Source: a virus. From it: DNA of 64,000 nucleotides. Location of the stretch: IMG/VR virus record IMGVR_UViG_3300026531_000001, positions 16,754 to 80,753 of that record. The stretch is one strand, 5' to 3'. Positions 49,701 through 57,558 of this stretch are shown one piece after another. The translations under genes and the position numbers were made by a program. Positions within the stretch are counted from its first letter, which is position 1; the number at the start of each line of letters is the position of its first letter. A model generated the notes under the pieces. The model did no database searches, was not told where the DNA came from, and saw only the letters and a list, made by a program, of their open reading frames with translations.

Positions 49701-52700
49701 GAACACCTAAAGGGCGACATCAAGCGCATTCACAACTTGGCGCACCTGATGAGCGCAGTCACGCCAAAGGGCGAGATTGCCGAGCACCTGCAGCGCCCCG
49801 TGACCGCTGGAGGTGACGCGGGCGATGTGGACTATGCCGACCCCCACGCCGTGGCCGCGCACCTCGCGCGCCAGCGGCGCCTTACCCCGGCGCGCTTCGT
49901 GTCCGTGCTCGTCGGGAGCGAGCACTGGAACACGCCGAAGGCCATCGAGTGGCTGGCCAACAACGGCTACGCCCTGGATGAGTCGGGCCGCTGGATACCA
50001 GAGGACGAATTCTATGTGGGCGACGTGTACGAACGCGCCGAAGCGCTCGAGGCTGCGGCCCAATCGCCCTCACTCTCGCCCCAGGAGCGCGAAATCCTGC
50101 GCGCCCAAGCGCAGACGTTCCGCGAAAAGCTACCGCGCAAGTCCATTGAGGATGTGGAGATCACCGCGCGCGACATCTACGTCCGCCCCGAAATCGTGGC
50201 CGAGTTCATTCGCGATGTGATTGATCCCGGCGGAGAGTATGAGGTAACGCGCACGGCGACCGGCGTCTTTGAGGTGCGGGACCACTACGGGCGCGACCTG
50301 CCGGCCCACGTCCGCGAGTTCGCCAAGTACCTCAACTACGACACCCCGGTGCGGCGCCTCACCCCCGAACAGACCCGCAGCATGACCCAGGCGGAGCTCG
50401 CGGCGCTCAAGGCCCAATACCGCGAGGACGCCCGGCGCCAGGAGAAGGAGTACGCCGACCAGTTCAAGGCGTGGGCGGCGAGCTCGGACTACCGGGAGGA
50501 GCTGGAGGAGCACTATAACCGCGCCTTCAACAGCTACATCCCGCCCAAGTACAGCGACCGCCCCCTGAACATCCCCGACTGGAAGGGGCCGCCCCTGCAC
50601 AGTTTCCAGACTGAGGCCGTGCGCCATGCCCTCGACACCGGCAGCTCGATCATGGCGCTCGACGTGGGCCTCGGGAAGACCTACGCGGGCATGGCCCTGG
50701 CCCAGATGCTTGAGCATGAGGGGCGCGCCCGCCGCATCATGCACATCATGCCCAAGAGTCTCATGGGCAACTGGCGCAACAGCTACGCTGAGCTTGGCAG
50801 CGGCCGCTGGTTCGTGACTGGAGGCTTCGCCCTTCCTGAGGGGGCGGATGAGCAGACGGCTACTGACGCGCAGCAGGTCTACGACCTGCTCAAGCGGCGT
50901 GAGCTGGGGACCTGGAGCGAGCTCGAGGCCGAGAGCAAGCTGCCCGCCGACCGCTTCCAGGCGGCGCTGCGGGCCCTATCCAAGGCGGACGTAGCGCGTG
51001 GCATCCCCGGCGAGCACGTGATGGTCATCGGCGAGACCTTCGACCCCAAGAAGAAGGTCTGGCGCGAGGACAAGATGCAGGATGTGGCCACCAAGCTCAC
51101 CCGCTTGGCCGCCGATCCCTCGATTACCCGCGTGCTCATCACCCGCGACAAGTTTTCGGCAATCCCGGTACGCGGCGAAACGCTGAAACGCTATGTCGAA
51201 GACGATGTGGTGCGCGCCCGTGAGTTCGAGGAGGCCGAACGCGACGCCCGTAAGAAGAAGAGCGCGCGCGACTGGGTGGCCAAAATGGAGAAGGCCATGG
51301 AGAAGGCCACCTCCAAGCTGTTCGGCGACCAGGTGAAGGCGGTGCACTGGGAGGACCTAGGCGTAGATGCCCTGATCTCCGACGAGCACCACGCCTACAA
51401 GAACTTGCATGCTGCCCCCGCCAGCTTCGGCGAGACGCCCAAGTTCCTGGGTGCTGGGTCGGAGTCTCAGCGCGCGGCCGACATGCTGATCAAGAGCCGC
51501 CATGTGCGTGATCGCAATGGTGGTAGCGGCATATACGCACTAACGGCCACCCCCACCAAGAACAGTCCCCTCGAGGTCTACAACATGTTGCGCTATGTCA
51601 CTGACGCCGTGGACCGCCTCGCCCCCACCCCCAAGGCGTTCATTGACCGCTACGCCGAACTAGGCAATGCCCTGGTGGCCACCCCCGGCGGGGTGGAGAT
51701 GCGCACAGCCGTGCTCGGGTTCAAGAACCTGGGCGAGCTACGGGGGCTGATGAACCGCTACATCTTCCGGCGCACCGCGCAGGAGGTGGGGCTGAAAATC
51801 CCCGAGCGCGAAGACCATGAGCATATCTTCGAGATGCACCCTGAGCAGCACGCAACCTACCGCGACTTGGCCGCTGCCGCTGAAAGGGCTGCCGGAGACC
51901 GCGAGGCGGAGGGCGATGCCCACTTCTTTTCCTACCTCGCCCGCATGCGCTTCCTCACCCTCGACCCGGCCCTCTATGACCCGGAGTCGCTGGGGCACTT
52001 GCCCAACCCGCGCTTCCAGAAGGCGGCTGAGATCACCAAGAGCGCCCTCAAGGAGGGGGGTAAGGTGGTCATGTTCATGGACCTGGGCCAGCAGGCAGCC
52101 GGCGAGAACCCGGCCGAGGACATGAGCAAGGAGGCCCTGCAGCAGTACGCCCAGCAGCACGGCTTGCCCCATGAGGGCATGACCGAAGCGAAGCTGCGCA
52201 GCTTAGTAGGCAAGCACATAGACGCAAGCAGGACCAACGCCTACGAGCGCCTGAAGCAGCACCTCATCGAGGCGGGCGTCCCCGAAGACCAGATCGCTAT
52301 CGTGACCTCAAAGACGGCGAAGAGCTCGGCGGCGCGTGCGGACATCGAGGCGGCGTTCAAGGCCGGCAAGCTGCGCGTCGTGGTGGGCTCCACCGGGGTG
52401 ATCGGCGAGGGTTTCAACCTGCAGACCGGCACCACCGACATGATCCACCTGGACATTCCCTGGGACCCCGGCACCTACTGGCAGCGCCTCGGGCGCGCGG
52501 TGCGCCAGGGGAACACCCAGGAGAAGGTGCGCAACCATGTGCTACTTGCGCGCGGATCGGTGGACGCCATGACCTACGGCACCATGCTGGGTAAGAAGGG
52601 GTGGACGGACATCCTGTGGAACAGCACCGAGGAGCGGGCCCGCAACGCCGACGCCCTCGACCCGGAGAACGACCCCTACACCATGATGCTCATGCAGACG

Positions 52701-53729
52701 GCCGACGACCCCGACGCAGTGAAGAAAATCCTCGAGGAGCAGAAACAGCGCCGCCTCGAGCAGGCCCGGGTCGCGGCACGCCAGGCCAGCCTCGGGAAGC
52801 TCGAGCAGGCGGCCATTCTGCACAACTCGCTCCGCAAGCAGCGGGGGCTGGTGGAGCAAGCCAAGGCGCACCTCGAAAAAGCGCATGAGGACGCCGCGCC
52901 CGACAAGATCGCCCTATGGGAGAAACGCCTCAAGGACCGCAGCGATAAGCTACAGCGGCTCGAGGGCGAGTGGCGCAGTCGCGTTGAGGCCCTGAAGGGT
53001 GACGAGCACATCGAGCCCGGGCACATCGCGGCGCTCGAGTCGGGTCGCCCCTTCATCGTCACGCCGACGGGTGCGGTCTTCGTCGAGGGCGGCGTGGTGC
53101 GGCAGACCCGCGGCGACAAGAGTGCACCCTACCGGATCGTCGGCGTGGATCCCGTGACCAAGACCGTGAGGCTCCGGCCGCTGGTCCCCCTGCAGAAGTA
53201 CGGCGACATCGCAGAGGCGAAGAGCTACAAGGCAGAGGACCTGACCAAGAAGAGCGGCCTCACGGTGACGCCCGAGGTGGACCAGGAGGAGCTGGCCGCT
53301 GAGCTCGAGCGCCGGCTGGCGCACGCCGGCCCAGCAGGCCTGCGCCAGGTGCATCCCGATGTGGTGCGCCGCCACCACGATGCGGTACAGCGCGGCCTGG
53401 ACCGGTGGACGCGGGAGAGCTATCACTACGGCGGCTGGGTGGTGAACCGGGAGGGCAAGCCCGAGTTTCGGAAGCCGCCGCACGACCGCAAGGAGGGGTT
53501 GCTCCAGGAGGGCGAGCGGATGCTCACAAACACCCCGGAGGATGTGCGCCTGTGGCAACAGCACCATGGGGACGATGAACACAACTACGACCGGCTTGCA
53601 ACCCTCCCCTTCGCTCACAAACCCCAGTACGGGCGCCGCCACTACCGGGCCGAGCCCATCGAGCCTGAGGAGTACCTGGTAAAAGCCCCGCTCGTGGAGA
53701 TCTACCGTAAACTGATAGGGAGGATGTGA
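46794..53729 (+). CDS. Giant polyvalent methyltransferase-helicase, DarB-like
   Basis: 2311 residues. An N-terminal basic/Pro-rich region (KTHTQTYWEKV) is followed by low-complexity linkers. The N6-adenine methyltransferase module has motif I TVLEPSMGNGVFLHTAP near 615 and motif IV VIANPPYGIRGS near 685. The SNF2-type helicase has Walker A IMALDVGLGKTYAGMA near 1290, ALISDEHHAYKNL near 1525 (DEHH instead of DEAH), ATPTKNSPLEVYN, and motif VI YWQRLGRAVRQGN near 1895. The combination is characteristic of DarB-like antirestriction proteins of P1-type phages, packaged in the head and injected. Late-type promoter supports a virion-associated role. Confidence 0.85.
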   Translation: MTLREIYDLIKAQAQALFNLPEPPAKRTRPRRSTRRTRKPKGAPPDQPALFGDGGSKPVEQPALPFGKRDKTRLKPVKKVVREKGGKTHTQTYWEKVGDAEPAPKPAAPKPEERQEPNPGDAFRAKLSQDPHAALDELEREVEGLFTTRSAADTHRKKLRPKDLPKGDAPGPRLQRMLAKLQALLKDLHEASNFAYDMGRPNKQVEDLIQRANQAAHSVGAAAEGVRAGVFDAPKPEAAPAEEPKPSAGETRPAVAPAERQRSRDAKALADFLERANLREYVLSEGDEDGSFHLRIPNPPFLPLVIERHPGPDHEPRLYLTHYRHADPDDPMSDLYVDGEVVYKVNPDGTLELEETAVHDPFRGYESRSRDADFARMFNANLVEHGYHEVPRERWKGKNVPELPVEAPERSEEAPDTLPIEPSEQNLQEGAEKTRMFADGAHAYRLKGGRWHRMDEEPEAAPNAAVPVEPAEAPAEKAPTEEPAPQEDAPLTPAEEPKPAPEPEAQEDAQPTPARSRGLDYSKPFRQLLEHLPRFGFALLPKATVAQRTKANQRAVELLERLEREQREPTPEEREVLAAYTGEGGLSGDLNAHYTPTPLAAAMWALLQRVGGKPKTVLEPSMGNGVFLHTAPQGTQVTGVELSKVSGAIGKLLHEPNGHRVYPGMAFEDYNLGEGQEHTYDAVIANPPYGIRGSLITRGKPWLAKAEQYFIDASLDRMKDGGVGVYLINPGPVENRNTRDFRTRLLARAEVLGAYQLPSSVFKESNSGVPPVVLVVRKRPDTDGMTLLRLVQRHGEEALHHANVLTGAAKDFLDGKLHLREENLLGEWSGETTYHGYKKIEGDLDPERLERLINGEIFAQPVDMDALEQTYGDELESARAWAQSEASDPERGRVQEGTVSEDGRLVFRNHRWHTIQGEDPRLAAAVDIAKELQDYVHVLNNGSPADAEARRKAVLESLQSYLEEYGNPHEHLKGDIKRIHNLAHLMSAVTPKGEIAEHLQRPVTAGGDAGDVDYADPHAVAAHLARQRRLTPARFVSVLVGSEHWNTPKAIEWLANNGYALDESGRWIPEDEFYVGDVYERAEALEAAAQSPSLSPQEREILRAQAQTFREKLPRKSIEDVEITARDIYVRPEIVAEFIRDVIDPGGEYEVTRTATGVFEVRDHYGRDLPAHVREFAKYLNYDTPVRRLTPEQTRSMTQAELAALKAQYREDARRQEKEYADQFKAWAASSDYREELEEHYNRAFNSYIPPKYSDRPLNIPDWKGPPLHSFQTEAVRHALDTGSSIMALDVGLGKTYAGMALAQMLEHEGRARRIMHIMPKSLMGNWRNSYAELGSGRWFVTGGFALPEGADEQTATDAQQVYDLLKRRELGTWSELEAESKLPADRFQAALRALSKADVARGIPGEHVMVIGETFDPKKKVWREDKMQDVATKLTRLAADPSITRVLITRDKFSAIPVRGETLKRYVEDDVVRAREFEEAERDARKKKSARDWVAKMEKAMEKATSKLFGDQVKAVHWEDLGVDALISDEHHAYKNLHAAPASFGETPKFLGAGSESQRAADMLIKSRHVRDRNGGSGIYALTATPTKNSPLEVYNMLRYVTDAVDRLAPTPKAFIDRYAELGNALVATPGGVEMRTAVLGFKNLGELRGLMNRYIFRRTAQEVGLKIPEREDHEHIFEMHPEQHATYRDLAAAAERAAGDREAEGDAHFFSYLARMRFLTLDPALYDPESLGHLPNPRFQKAAEITKSALKEGGKVVMFMDLGQQAAGENPAEDMSKEALQQYAQQHGLPHEGMTEAKLRSLVGKHIDASRTNAYERLKQHLIEAGVPEDQIAIVTSKTAKSSAARADIEAAFKAGKLRVVVGSTGVIGEGFNLQTGTTDMIHLDIPWDPGTYWQRLGRAVRQGNTQEKVRNHVLLARGSVDAMTYGTMLGKKGWTDILWNSTEERARNADALDPENDPYTMMLMQTADDPDAVKKILEEQKQRRLEQARVAARQASLGKLEQAAILHNSLRKQRGLVEQAKAHLEKAHEDAAPDKIALWEKRLKDRSDKLQRLEGEWRSRVEALKGDEHIEPGHIAALESGRPFIVTPTGAVFVEGGVVRQTRGDKSAPYRIVGVDPVTKTVRLRPLVPLQKYGDIAEAKSYKAEDLTKKSGLTVTPEVDQEELAAELERRLAHAGPAGLRQVHPDVVRRHHDAVQRGLDRWTRESYHYGGWVVNREGKPEFRKPPHDRKEGLLQEGERMLTNTPEDVRLWQQHHGDDEHNYDRLATLPFAHKPQYGRRHYRAEPIEPEEYLVKAPLVEIYRKLIGRM

Positions 53730-54091
53730 TGAAACGCAAGGTGGACCGCAAAGCGCTCGCGGGGGTGGTGCAACTCTTGCAGCAGGATCCCGCCAGCTAC
53801 AAGAGCTATGGCATGTACTGGTGGCCGCTGAAGCGTTGGCTGCGCCGGGAGGTGGACGAGAAGACGCTGCCCCTGGTACATCTCCCCCACCCTCACGATG
53901 AGCCCGAAACCGTGGCCCGGCTCGAGGCTCTCTATCCCGATGAGTGGTCGCTGTTCATGGCTGCACTACACCACGCCGAGCAGAAAACCTTGTGGGGCGA
54001 GCGCTATCAGGGACACAGCTACTGGCCGGCGGGTGAAGGTTACGTCCTGGACGACCCCGACATGGGTCCGGCCAACACTGTGGGCGCATAA
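53729..54091 (+). CDS. Small protein, unknown
   Basis: 120 residues; ATG at 53729 preceded by GGGAGG and overlapping the giant gene's stop. Aromatic-rich (YGMYWWPLKRWLRRE, LYPDEWSLFMAAL), ending in an acidic tail. No motif recognised; by position it may work with the giant proteins. Confidence 0.65.
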   Translation: MKRKVDRKALAGVVQLLQQDPASYKSYGMYWWPLKRWLRREVDEKTLPLVHLPHPHDEPETVARLEALYPDEWSLFMAALHHAEQKTLWGERYQGHSYWPAGEGYVLDDPDMGPANTVGA

Positions 54092-54096
54092 CCACC

Positions 54097-54123
54097 GACC
54101 GCGACGGGCGCTAGGGTGCGGGT
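54097..54123 (+). promoter_or_regulatory. Late-type promoter of the RelA/SpoT-like gene
   Basis: GACCG at 54097, 10 nt, TAGGGT at 54112-54117, GCGGGT, ATG at 54124. Perfect family member. Confidence 0.7.
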
Positions 54124-54924
54124 ATGGAACGCACTCTAGCGCCTTCGTTCTCCCTTATCGAGCTCGCTCTCTACCTACTTGCCAAAGCGCAGGGCGCCCA
54201 TGCCATGCGCGTTCTTCCCAGCGGCCGCCTGATGGTGCGGGTCAAGACGCCTCAGGGTCGGAAGTGGGTTCCCCATACCGCCCCTGAGGTCGAGCAGCAC
54301 ATTGACCAGCACCTGCATCCAATCGCGGAAGATGCGCATGCCCGGGCCGAAGCCCACCTTAAAGAGCTTATGCGGGGGCTGAACGTCGAGGTGGGCGGCC
54401 GGATCAAGGAGCCCTACAAAATCGCCGAAAAGATGGGGCGGCCAGGCAAGCAGCCGCGCCATTTCAACCGCCTGGGCGACACCGTGGGCCTGCGCGTCAC
54501 GGTGCACGATCCCGCGCACTTCGAGGAGGCCCACCGGCGCCTCAAGCAGTTAATGACTAACCCCCACCCCCACCTGAAGATCCTGGATCATGAGGTGCAT
54601 GACGGTTCGCGCGACGGCTACCGCTCGGTGCATTTCAACGGCATTGGCCATAAGGGGCAGCGGCTCGAGGTGCAGCTTCGGCACCACTGGCAGAACGTTT
54701 GGGCCGATCACGCTCACGACAACTTTTACAAGGACGACAACCTGCGCAAGCTGGTGCCGGACCATGAGCGTGAGGCCGTAAAGCGGGAAGGCGTACAGTA
54801 CATGAAGCAAGTCAGCGACCACCTGCACGCCAACGGTGGCAAGATCGGCGAGGGTTTCCCCGAGGCACCGCCGCGGATCAAGAAATACGGCCTCGAGTTC
54901 CCGTCCCACAAGCTGCAAAACTAA
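54124..54924 (+). CDS. RelA/SpoT-like nucleotide (pyrophospho)transferase
   Basis: 266 residues. Residues about 90-225 match the RelA/SpoT synthetase fold: VGGRIKEPYKIAEKMGR (the R-x-K...K ATP-site motif), LGDTVGLRVTVHD (the Asp of the h-D-x-x-G-x-R motif), DGYRSVHFNGIGHKG and LEVQLRHHWQNVWADHAHD (E-V-Q-x-R), followed by FYK. The N-terminal 80 residues contain RVKTPQGRKWVPHTAPEVE. There is no HD hydrolase domain, so it resembles small alarmone synthetases. It might make (p)ppGpp or act as a toxSAS-type toxin on tRNA or nucleotides; the sequence cannot decide. Confidence 0.8.
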   Translation: MERTLAPSFSLIELALYLLAKAQGAHAMRVLPSGRLMVRVKTPQGRKWVPHTAPEVEQHIDQHLHPIAEDAHARAEAHLKELMRGLNVEVGGRIKEPYKIAEKMGRPGKQPRHFNRLGDTVGLRVTVHDPAHFEEAHRRLKQLMTNPHPHLKILDHEVHDGSRDGYRSVHFNGIGHKGQRLEVQLRHHWQNVWADHAHDNFYKDDNLRKLVPDHEREAVKREGVQYMKQVSDHLHANGGKIGEGFPEAPPRIKKYGLEFPSHKLQN

Positions 54925-54926
54925 AC

Positions 54927-54960
54927 TTGCGGCATTAACGGCTGTCTGATATACTGGACA
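54927..54960 (+). promoter_or_regulatory. Operator-containing promoter
   Basis: TTGCGG (54927-54932), 17 nt, TATACT (54950-54955). Palindrome TGTCTGATATACTGGACA at 54943-54960, almost the consensus itself. A leader with GAGAGGGGG precedes the ATG at 54980. Confidence 0.85.
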
Positions 54961-54979
54961 TGCAGAGAGGGGGTACGGA

Positions 54980-55195
54980 ATGAGCAAGCGATACAGCTAC
55001 TACCTGGTCACGCGAAAAGGCGACGGCAAGCCGGTGGACACGGTTCCCGTCAACGGCGACCGCCGGAAGGTGCGCGCCAAGCTGTCCAAGAAGTATCCCG
55101 TGACCGACGGCTACGGTATCTCGCTCGTGACGAGCGACCGGCCGCTCGACGACCCCCACCGCTTCGCCAGCAGCTTCGACGCCTTCAAGTCGTAG
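54980..55195 (+). CDS. Small basic protein, unknown
   Basis: 71 residues: SKRYSYYLVTRKGDGKPVD, then NGDRRKVRAKLSKKYPVTD. Beta-rich, basic, single-domain. Monocistronic between the operator-type promoter and a terminator. No motif recognised. Confidence 0.7.
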   Translation: MSKRYSYYLVTRKGDGKPVDTVPVNGDRRKVRAKLSKKYPVTDGYGISLVTSDRPLDDPHRFASSFDAFKS

Positions 55196-55217
55196 GTAAA
55201 CGCGGTTCTTGCGCATG

Positions 55218-55239
55218 GGGCCGTCCGTAAGGACGGCCC
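55218..55239. terminator. Bidirectional terminator next to integrase
   Basis: GGGCCGTCC, GTAA, GGACGGCCC, followed by TGCTTTAA. It ends the 71-residue gene on the + strand and the integrase gene on the - strand. Confidence 0.8.
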
Positions 55240-55243
55240 TGCT

Positions 55244-56203
55244 TTAATCCCATCCGTCCAGGAGTTCACGGGCCATGTCCTCAGCCCATTTTGCGTAGAT
55301 CGCGGTCGTTTGCAACTGCGAATGCCGGAGCTGGCGCGCGGCCGTGTTCAGGTCGCCGGTGCGCTGGTAGATGTAAGTGCCACAGTAGTGGCGCAAGGCG
55401 TGGTACCCCTTATAACGCACCCCGGCCCGCTCGCACAGCGCCTGCAGGCGGCGCCGAATGCTGGCCGGCGTTCGCCACGGGAGCACGTGCTCGGCTTCGG
55501 GTTCGGCCTTACGCAGTGCACGCAGCGCCGCGCGCAACCCCTTGGGAATGAGGACGCTCGCCGTCTTCCCCCCTTTGCCGTCGCGGATCGTGATCCGCCG
55601 CGCCCCCAGGTCCACATCGTCCCAGCGCAGGCGCGCTGCTTCGGATACACGCAGTCCGCCCTGGGCCCCGAGCAGAACCATGGCGCGTTCGGCTGGGTTC
55701 GCCTCGCGGGTTAGCCGCTTGATCTCGTCGTCCTCATACGGGCGCCGCTTCTCATGGCGCGGGGTCGGGTCCCGCACCGTCGGCGCCAGGTCGAAGGGGT
55801 TGGCATGGGTGGCCCGGGCCCACTGGAGCGCCCGGTAGAAGGCGCGCACCGCCGCCCGGCGGTTGTTCACCGTCGCGGGGGCGTGCCGGCGCTGCAGGTG
55901 CCGCAGGTACTCGGCCCCCAGGTCCTCGGACGGGTCGAGCACCGCTTCGGCCAGCAGCTCGCCCTCGAGCCCCAGCCCGGCCAGGTAGTCAAGGAAGCTG
56001 TTCAGACCGGTTCGGTACGTCCGCAGGGTATGGGGGCTGGTGGCCGCCCCCGCCCGCCCCCAGGTCATGAGGTGGTGCTTGACCAGGGCCCACAGCCCGT
56101 CGCGGTCCCCCGCCTCGAGCATCGCCCGGACCTTCTCGGCCCGCCGCTCGGGCTTGACCGCCCCCCACGGAAACGCCTCGCCTCGGTAGCCGCCTCTAGC
56201 CAT
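55244..56203 (-). CDS. Tyrosine recombinase (phage integrase)
   Basis: 319 residues. SAM-like core-binding domain (SPHTLRTYRTGLNSFLDYLA) and catalytic domain with R in GGLRVSEAARLRW, K in RDGKGGKTASV, H-x-x-R in YHALRHYCGTYIY, H in LRHSQLQTT and the nucleophile in AIYAKW. All six catalytic positions are intact. Xer-like in size. It would integrate and excise the phage genome. The start is placed at the ATG 6 nt after a TAGGGT box. Confidence 0.92.
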   Translation of the reverse strand: MARGGYRGEAFPWGAVKPERRAEKVRAMLEAGDRDGLWALVKHHLMTWGRAGAATSPHTLRTYRTGLNSFLDYLAGLGLEGELLAEAVLDPSEDLGAEYLRHLQRRHAPATVNNRRAAVRAFYRALQWARATHANPFDLAPTVRDPTPRHEKRRPYEDDEIKRLTREANPAERAMVLLGAQGGLRVSEAARLRWDDVDLGARRITIRDGKGGKTASVLIPKGLRAALRALRKAEPEAEHVLPWRTPASIRRRLQALCERAGVRYKGYHALRHYCGTYIYQRTGDLNTAARQLRHSQLQTTAIYAKWAEDMARELLDGWD

Positions 56204-56230
56204 GTGACCACCCTAGCGGCCAAGGTGGAA
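56204..56230 (-). promoter_or_regulatory. Late-type promoter of integrase (weak upstream box)
   Basis: Minus strand TAGGGT (56215-56210), GGTCAC, ATG at 56203. The upstream box at 56230 is TTCCA, a partial match. Confidence 0.5.
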
Positions 56231-56271
56231 GGAGGTCAGAAAAAACGGGTTCCGGGCCCCGCCGCGTGTGC

Positions 56272-56289
56272 CGATAATTGACATTATCG
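56272..56289. repeat. GATAAT palindrome, copy 2; attP core candidate
   Basis: CGATAAT, TGAC, ATTATCG, a perfect 7-bp inverted repeat 69 nt upstream of the integrase start. Its inner 16 bp match the GATAAT palindromes at 29428 and 62967; ATAA...TTAT arms also recall Xer core sites. Confidence 0.5.
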
Positions 56290-56409
56290 CGCATGCCCCA
56301 TGATACCACGCGGGAAGCACGTATTCATCGGCTACCAGAAGACCGCGCGTTCTTTGCCCCCTAGAATGCTTTGCTCCGGGGGGCGGTAGAGGGTAGGTGC
56401 CGCCAAAAC

Positions 56410-56444
56410 TTGCTTGTTTGGGCGTCTGTCTGATATATTAGACA
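56410..56444 (+). promoter_or_regulatory. Operator-containing promoter
   Basis: TTGCTT (56410-56415), 18 nt, TATATT (56434-56439). Palindrome TGTCTGATATATTAGACA at 56427-56444 with perfectly matched arms. AAGGAG precedes the ATG at 56460. Confidence 0.85.
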
Positions 56445-56459
56445 TGCAAGGAGCGAGAG

Positions 56460-56789
56460 ATGGCCAACAAGAAGAGACTTTACCTGGATGACTTGAGAAC
56501 TCCGCCGGCAGGGGAGGGCTACCAAGTCTTCCGCACGGTGGTCGAGCTGCAAACATGGATTGAGGCCAACGGTCTCAATGAAGTGGAGGAGATCAGCCTG
56601 GACCATGACTTGGGTCAAGACATGCCGACCGGTTACGACTTCATCAACTGGCTCGAGCGGTACGTAATCGCCCACAACTTGCGAGAAATGCCTCGGATAG
56701 TCAGCCACTCGAGCAACCCTGCGGGGCGAGCCAACATCGAGCGAGCGGTCGAGGCGATACGCAGGTGGATAAAAGGGGGTGCAGTATGA
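56460..56789 (+). CDS. Cyclic-phosphate processing receiver-like protein
   Basis: 109 residues. The motifs RLYLDDLRTPP at the N-terminus, EISLDHDLGQDMPTGYDFIN in the middle and HSSNPAGRANIERA at the end match the cREC / cyclic-phosphate processing receiver domain, a receiver-like fold found near RNA repair and in phages. The paired Asp residues and the His-Ser-Asn segment are intact. Possible role in RNA end metabolism; otherwise a signalling domain. Confidence 0.75.
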   Translation: MANKKRLYLDDLRTPPAGEGYQVFRTVVELQTWIEANGLNEVEEISLDHDLGQDMPTGYDFINWLERYVIAHNLREMPRIVSHSSNPAGRANIERAVEAIRRWIKGGAV

Positions 56790-57400
56790 AGGTGCAAAAT
56801 GGCCGGTGGTTCAAGCGGTTAGATGTAAGCGATGAGGCGAGCGGCGCTGCATGGGAAGACATGGGTGTTCCGGGACGGGTCGTGAACGCAATGCGTAAAT
56901 ACGGCTACCCGCTGCTAAGCAACAGCCTGAGTGCCGAGCGCGTTGAGGCCGGCCCGTGGGACAATGGTCGGCAGCCAATGGACGAGTCATGGTATGAGGT
57001 GCTGGCCACACTCGAGTTCCAGGGGCGCGAGGGCAAGATTGTGGTAAAGCTCGCCTCCAAGGATGCTCTATTGCGTGATGCGTTGAGCAACCTTCTCCCA
57101 TTCGCTGTCTATGGAGTACCCGATCGCGTGGTGCTCCCTCATGAGCGCCCGTCAGACGACAACTTCACTCTGAACCTAGCCGCGCGCTTCATGAGCCTCA
57201 ACTCCGATGCGCTTACTCCGCGGTCGGGCGTGGAGGTGCAATGCGCGGTTTCCGACGGTGACTCACGCAGGACGGTGACATGTGGTTATAGCGTTGTGGA
57301 CTTTGGCGAAGGGCATTTCGGCCAAGTCTGGGAGGAGGCCGGGTTCTCGAGCTCTCGCTGGGTAGGCACGGTGGGTATCCCGGAAGTGGTGGTAGATTAA
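56786..57400 (+). CDS. Protein of unknown function
   Basis: 204 residues from the ATG overlapping the previous stop (ATGA). Mixed alpha/beta (MDESWYEVLATLEFQGREG, VEVQCAVSDGDSRRTVTCG). No motif recognised. Lies just before a strong terminator and the capsid operon, in the early-type unit with the cREC protein. Confidence 0.65.
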   Translation: MKVQNGRWFKRLDVSDEASGAAWEDMGVPGRVVNAMRKYGYPLLSNSLSAERVEAGPWDNGRQPMDESWYEVLATLEFQGREGKIVVKLASKDALLRDALSNLLPFAVYGVPDRVVLPHERPSDDNFTLNLAARFMSLNSDALTPRSGVEVQCAVSDGDSRRTVTCGYSVVDFGEGHFGQVWEEAGFSSSRWVGTVGIPEVVVD

Positions 57401-57426
57401 CACGCGGCGTGGCAAATATTAACACA

Positions 57427-57465
57427 CCCCGTGAGCGCATTTCGCTCACGGGGTGAGCGTTTTGA
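57427..57465 (+). terminator. Strong terminator before the capsid operon
   Basis: CCCCGTGAGCG (57427-57437), 5-nt loop, CGCTCACGGGG (57443-57453), then TGAGCGTTTTG. It separates early-type genes from the late head genes. Confidence 0.85.
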
Positions 57466-57466
57466 G

Positions 57467-57500
57467 ACCTTACACGCCGAGGCCCTGACCTTGTAAGGCT
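57467..57500. repeat. Twin repeat element, copy 2
   Basis: Same 34-nt element as 14602-14636: ACCTTACACGCCGAGGCCC, then TG, three variable bases (ACC here) and TTGTAAGGCT, with inverted arms CCTTACA and TGTAAGG. It starts 14 nt after a terminator, as in copy 1. Confidence 0.75.
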
Positions 57501-57531
57501 TGGCCCCGTCCGCGCATCCAGGCCGCTGCCC

Positions 57532-57558
57532 TACCGCTCACCCCTCTAGGGTGGCAAC
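57532..57558 (+). promoter_or_regulatory. Late-type promoter of the capsid operon
   Basis: TACCG at 57532, 10 nt, TAGGGT at 57547-57552, GGCAAC, GTG at 57559. Confidence 0.7.
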
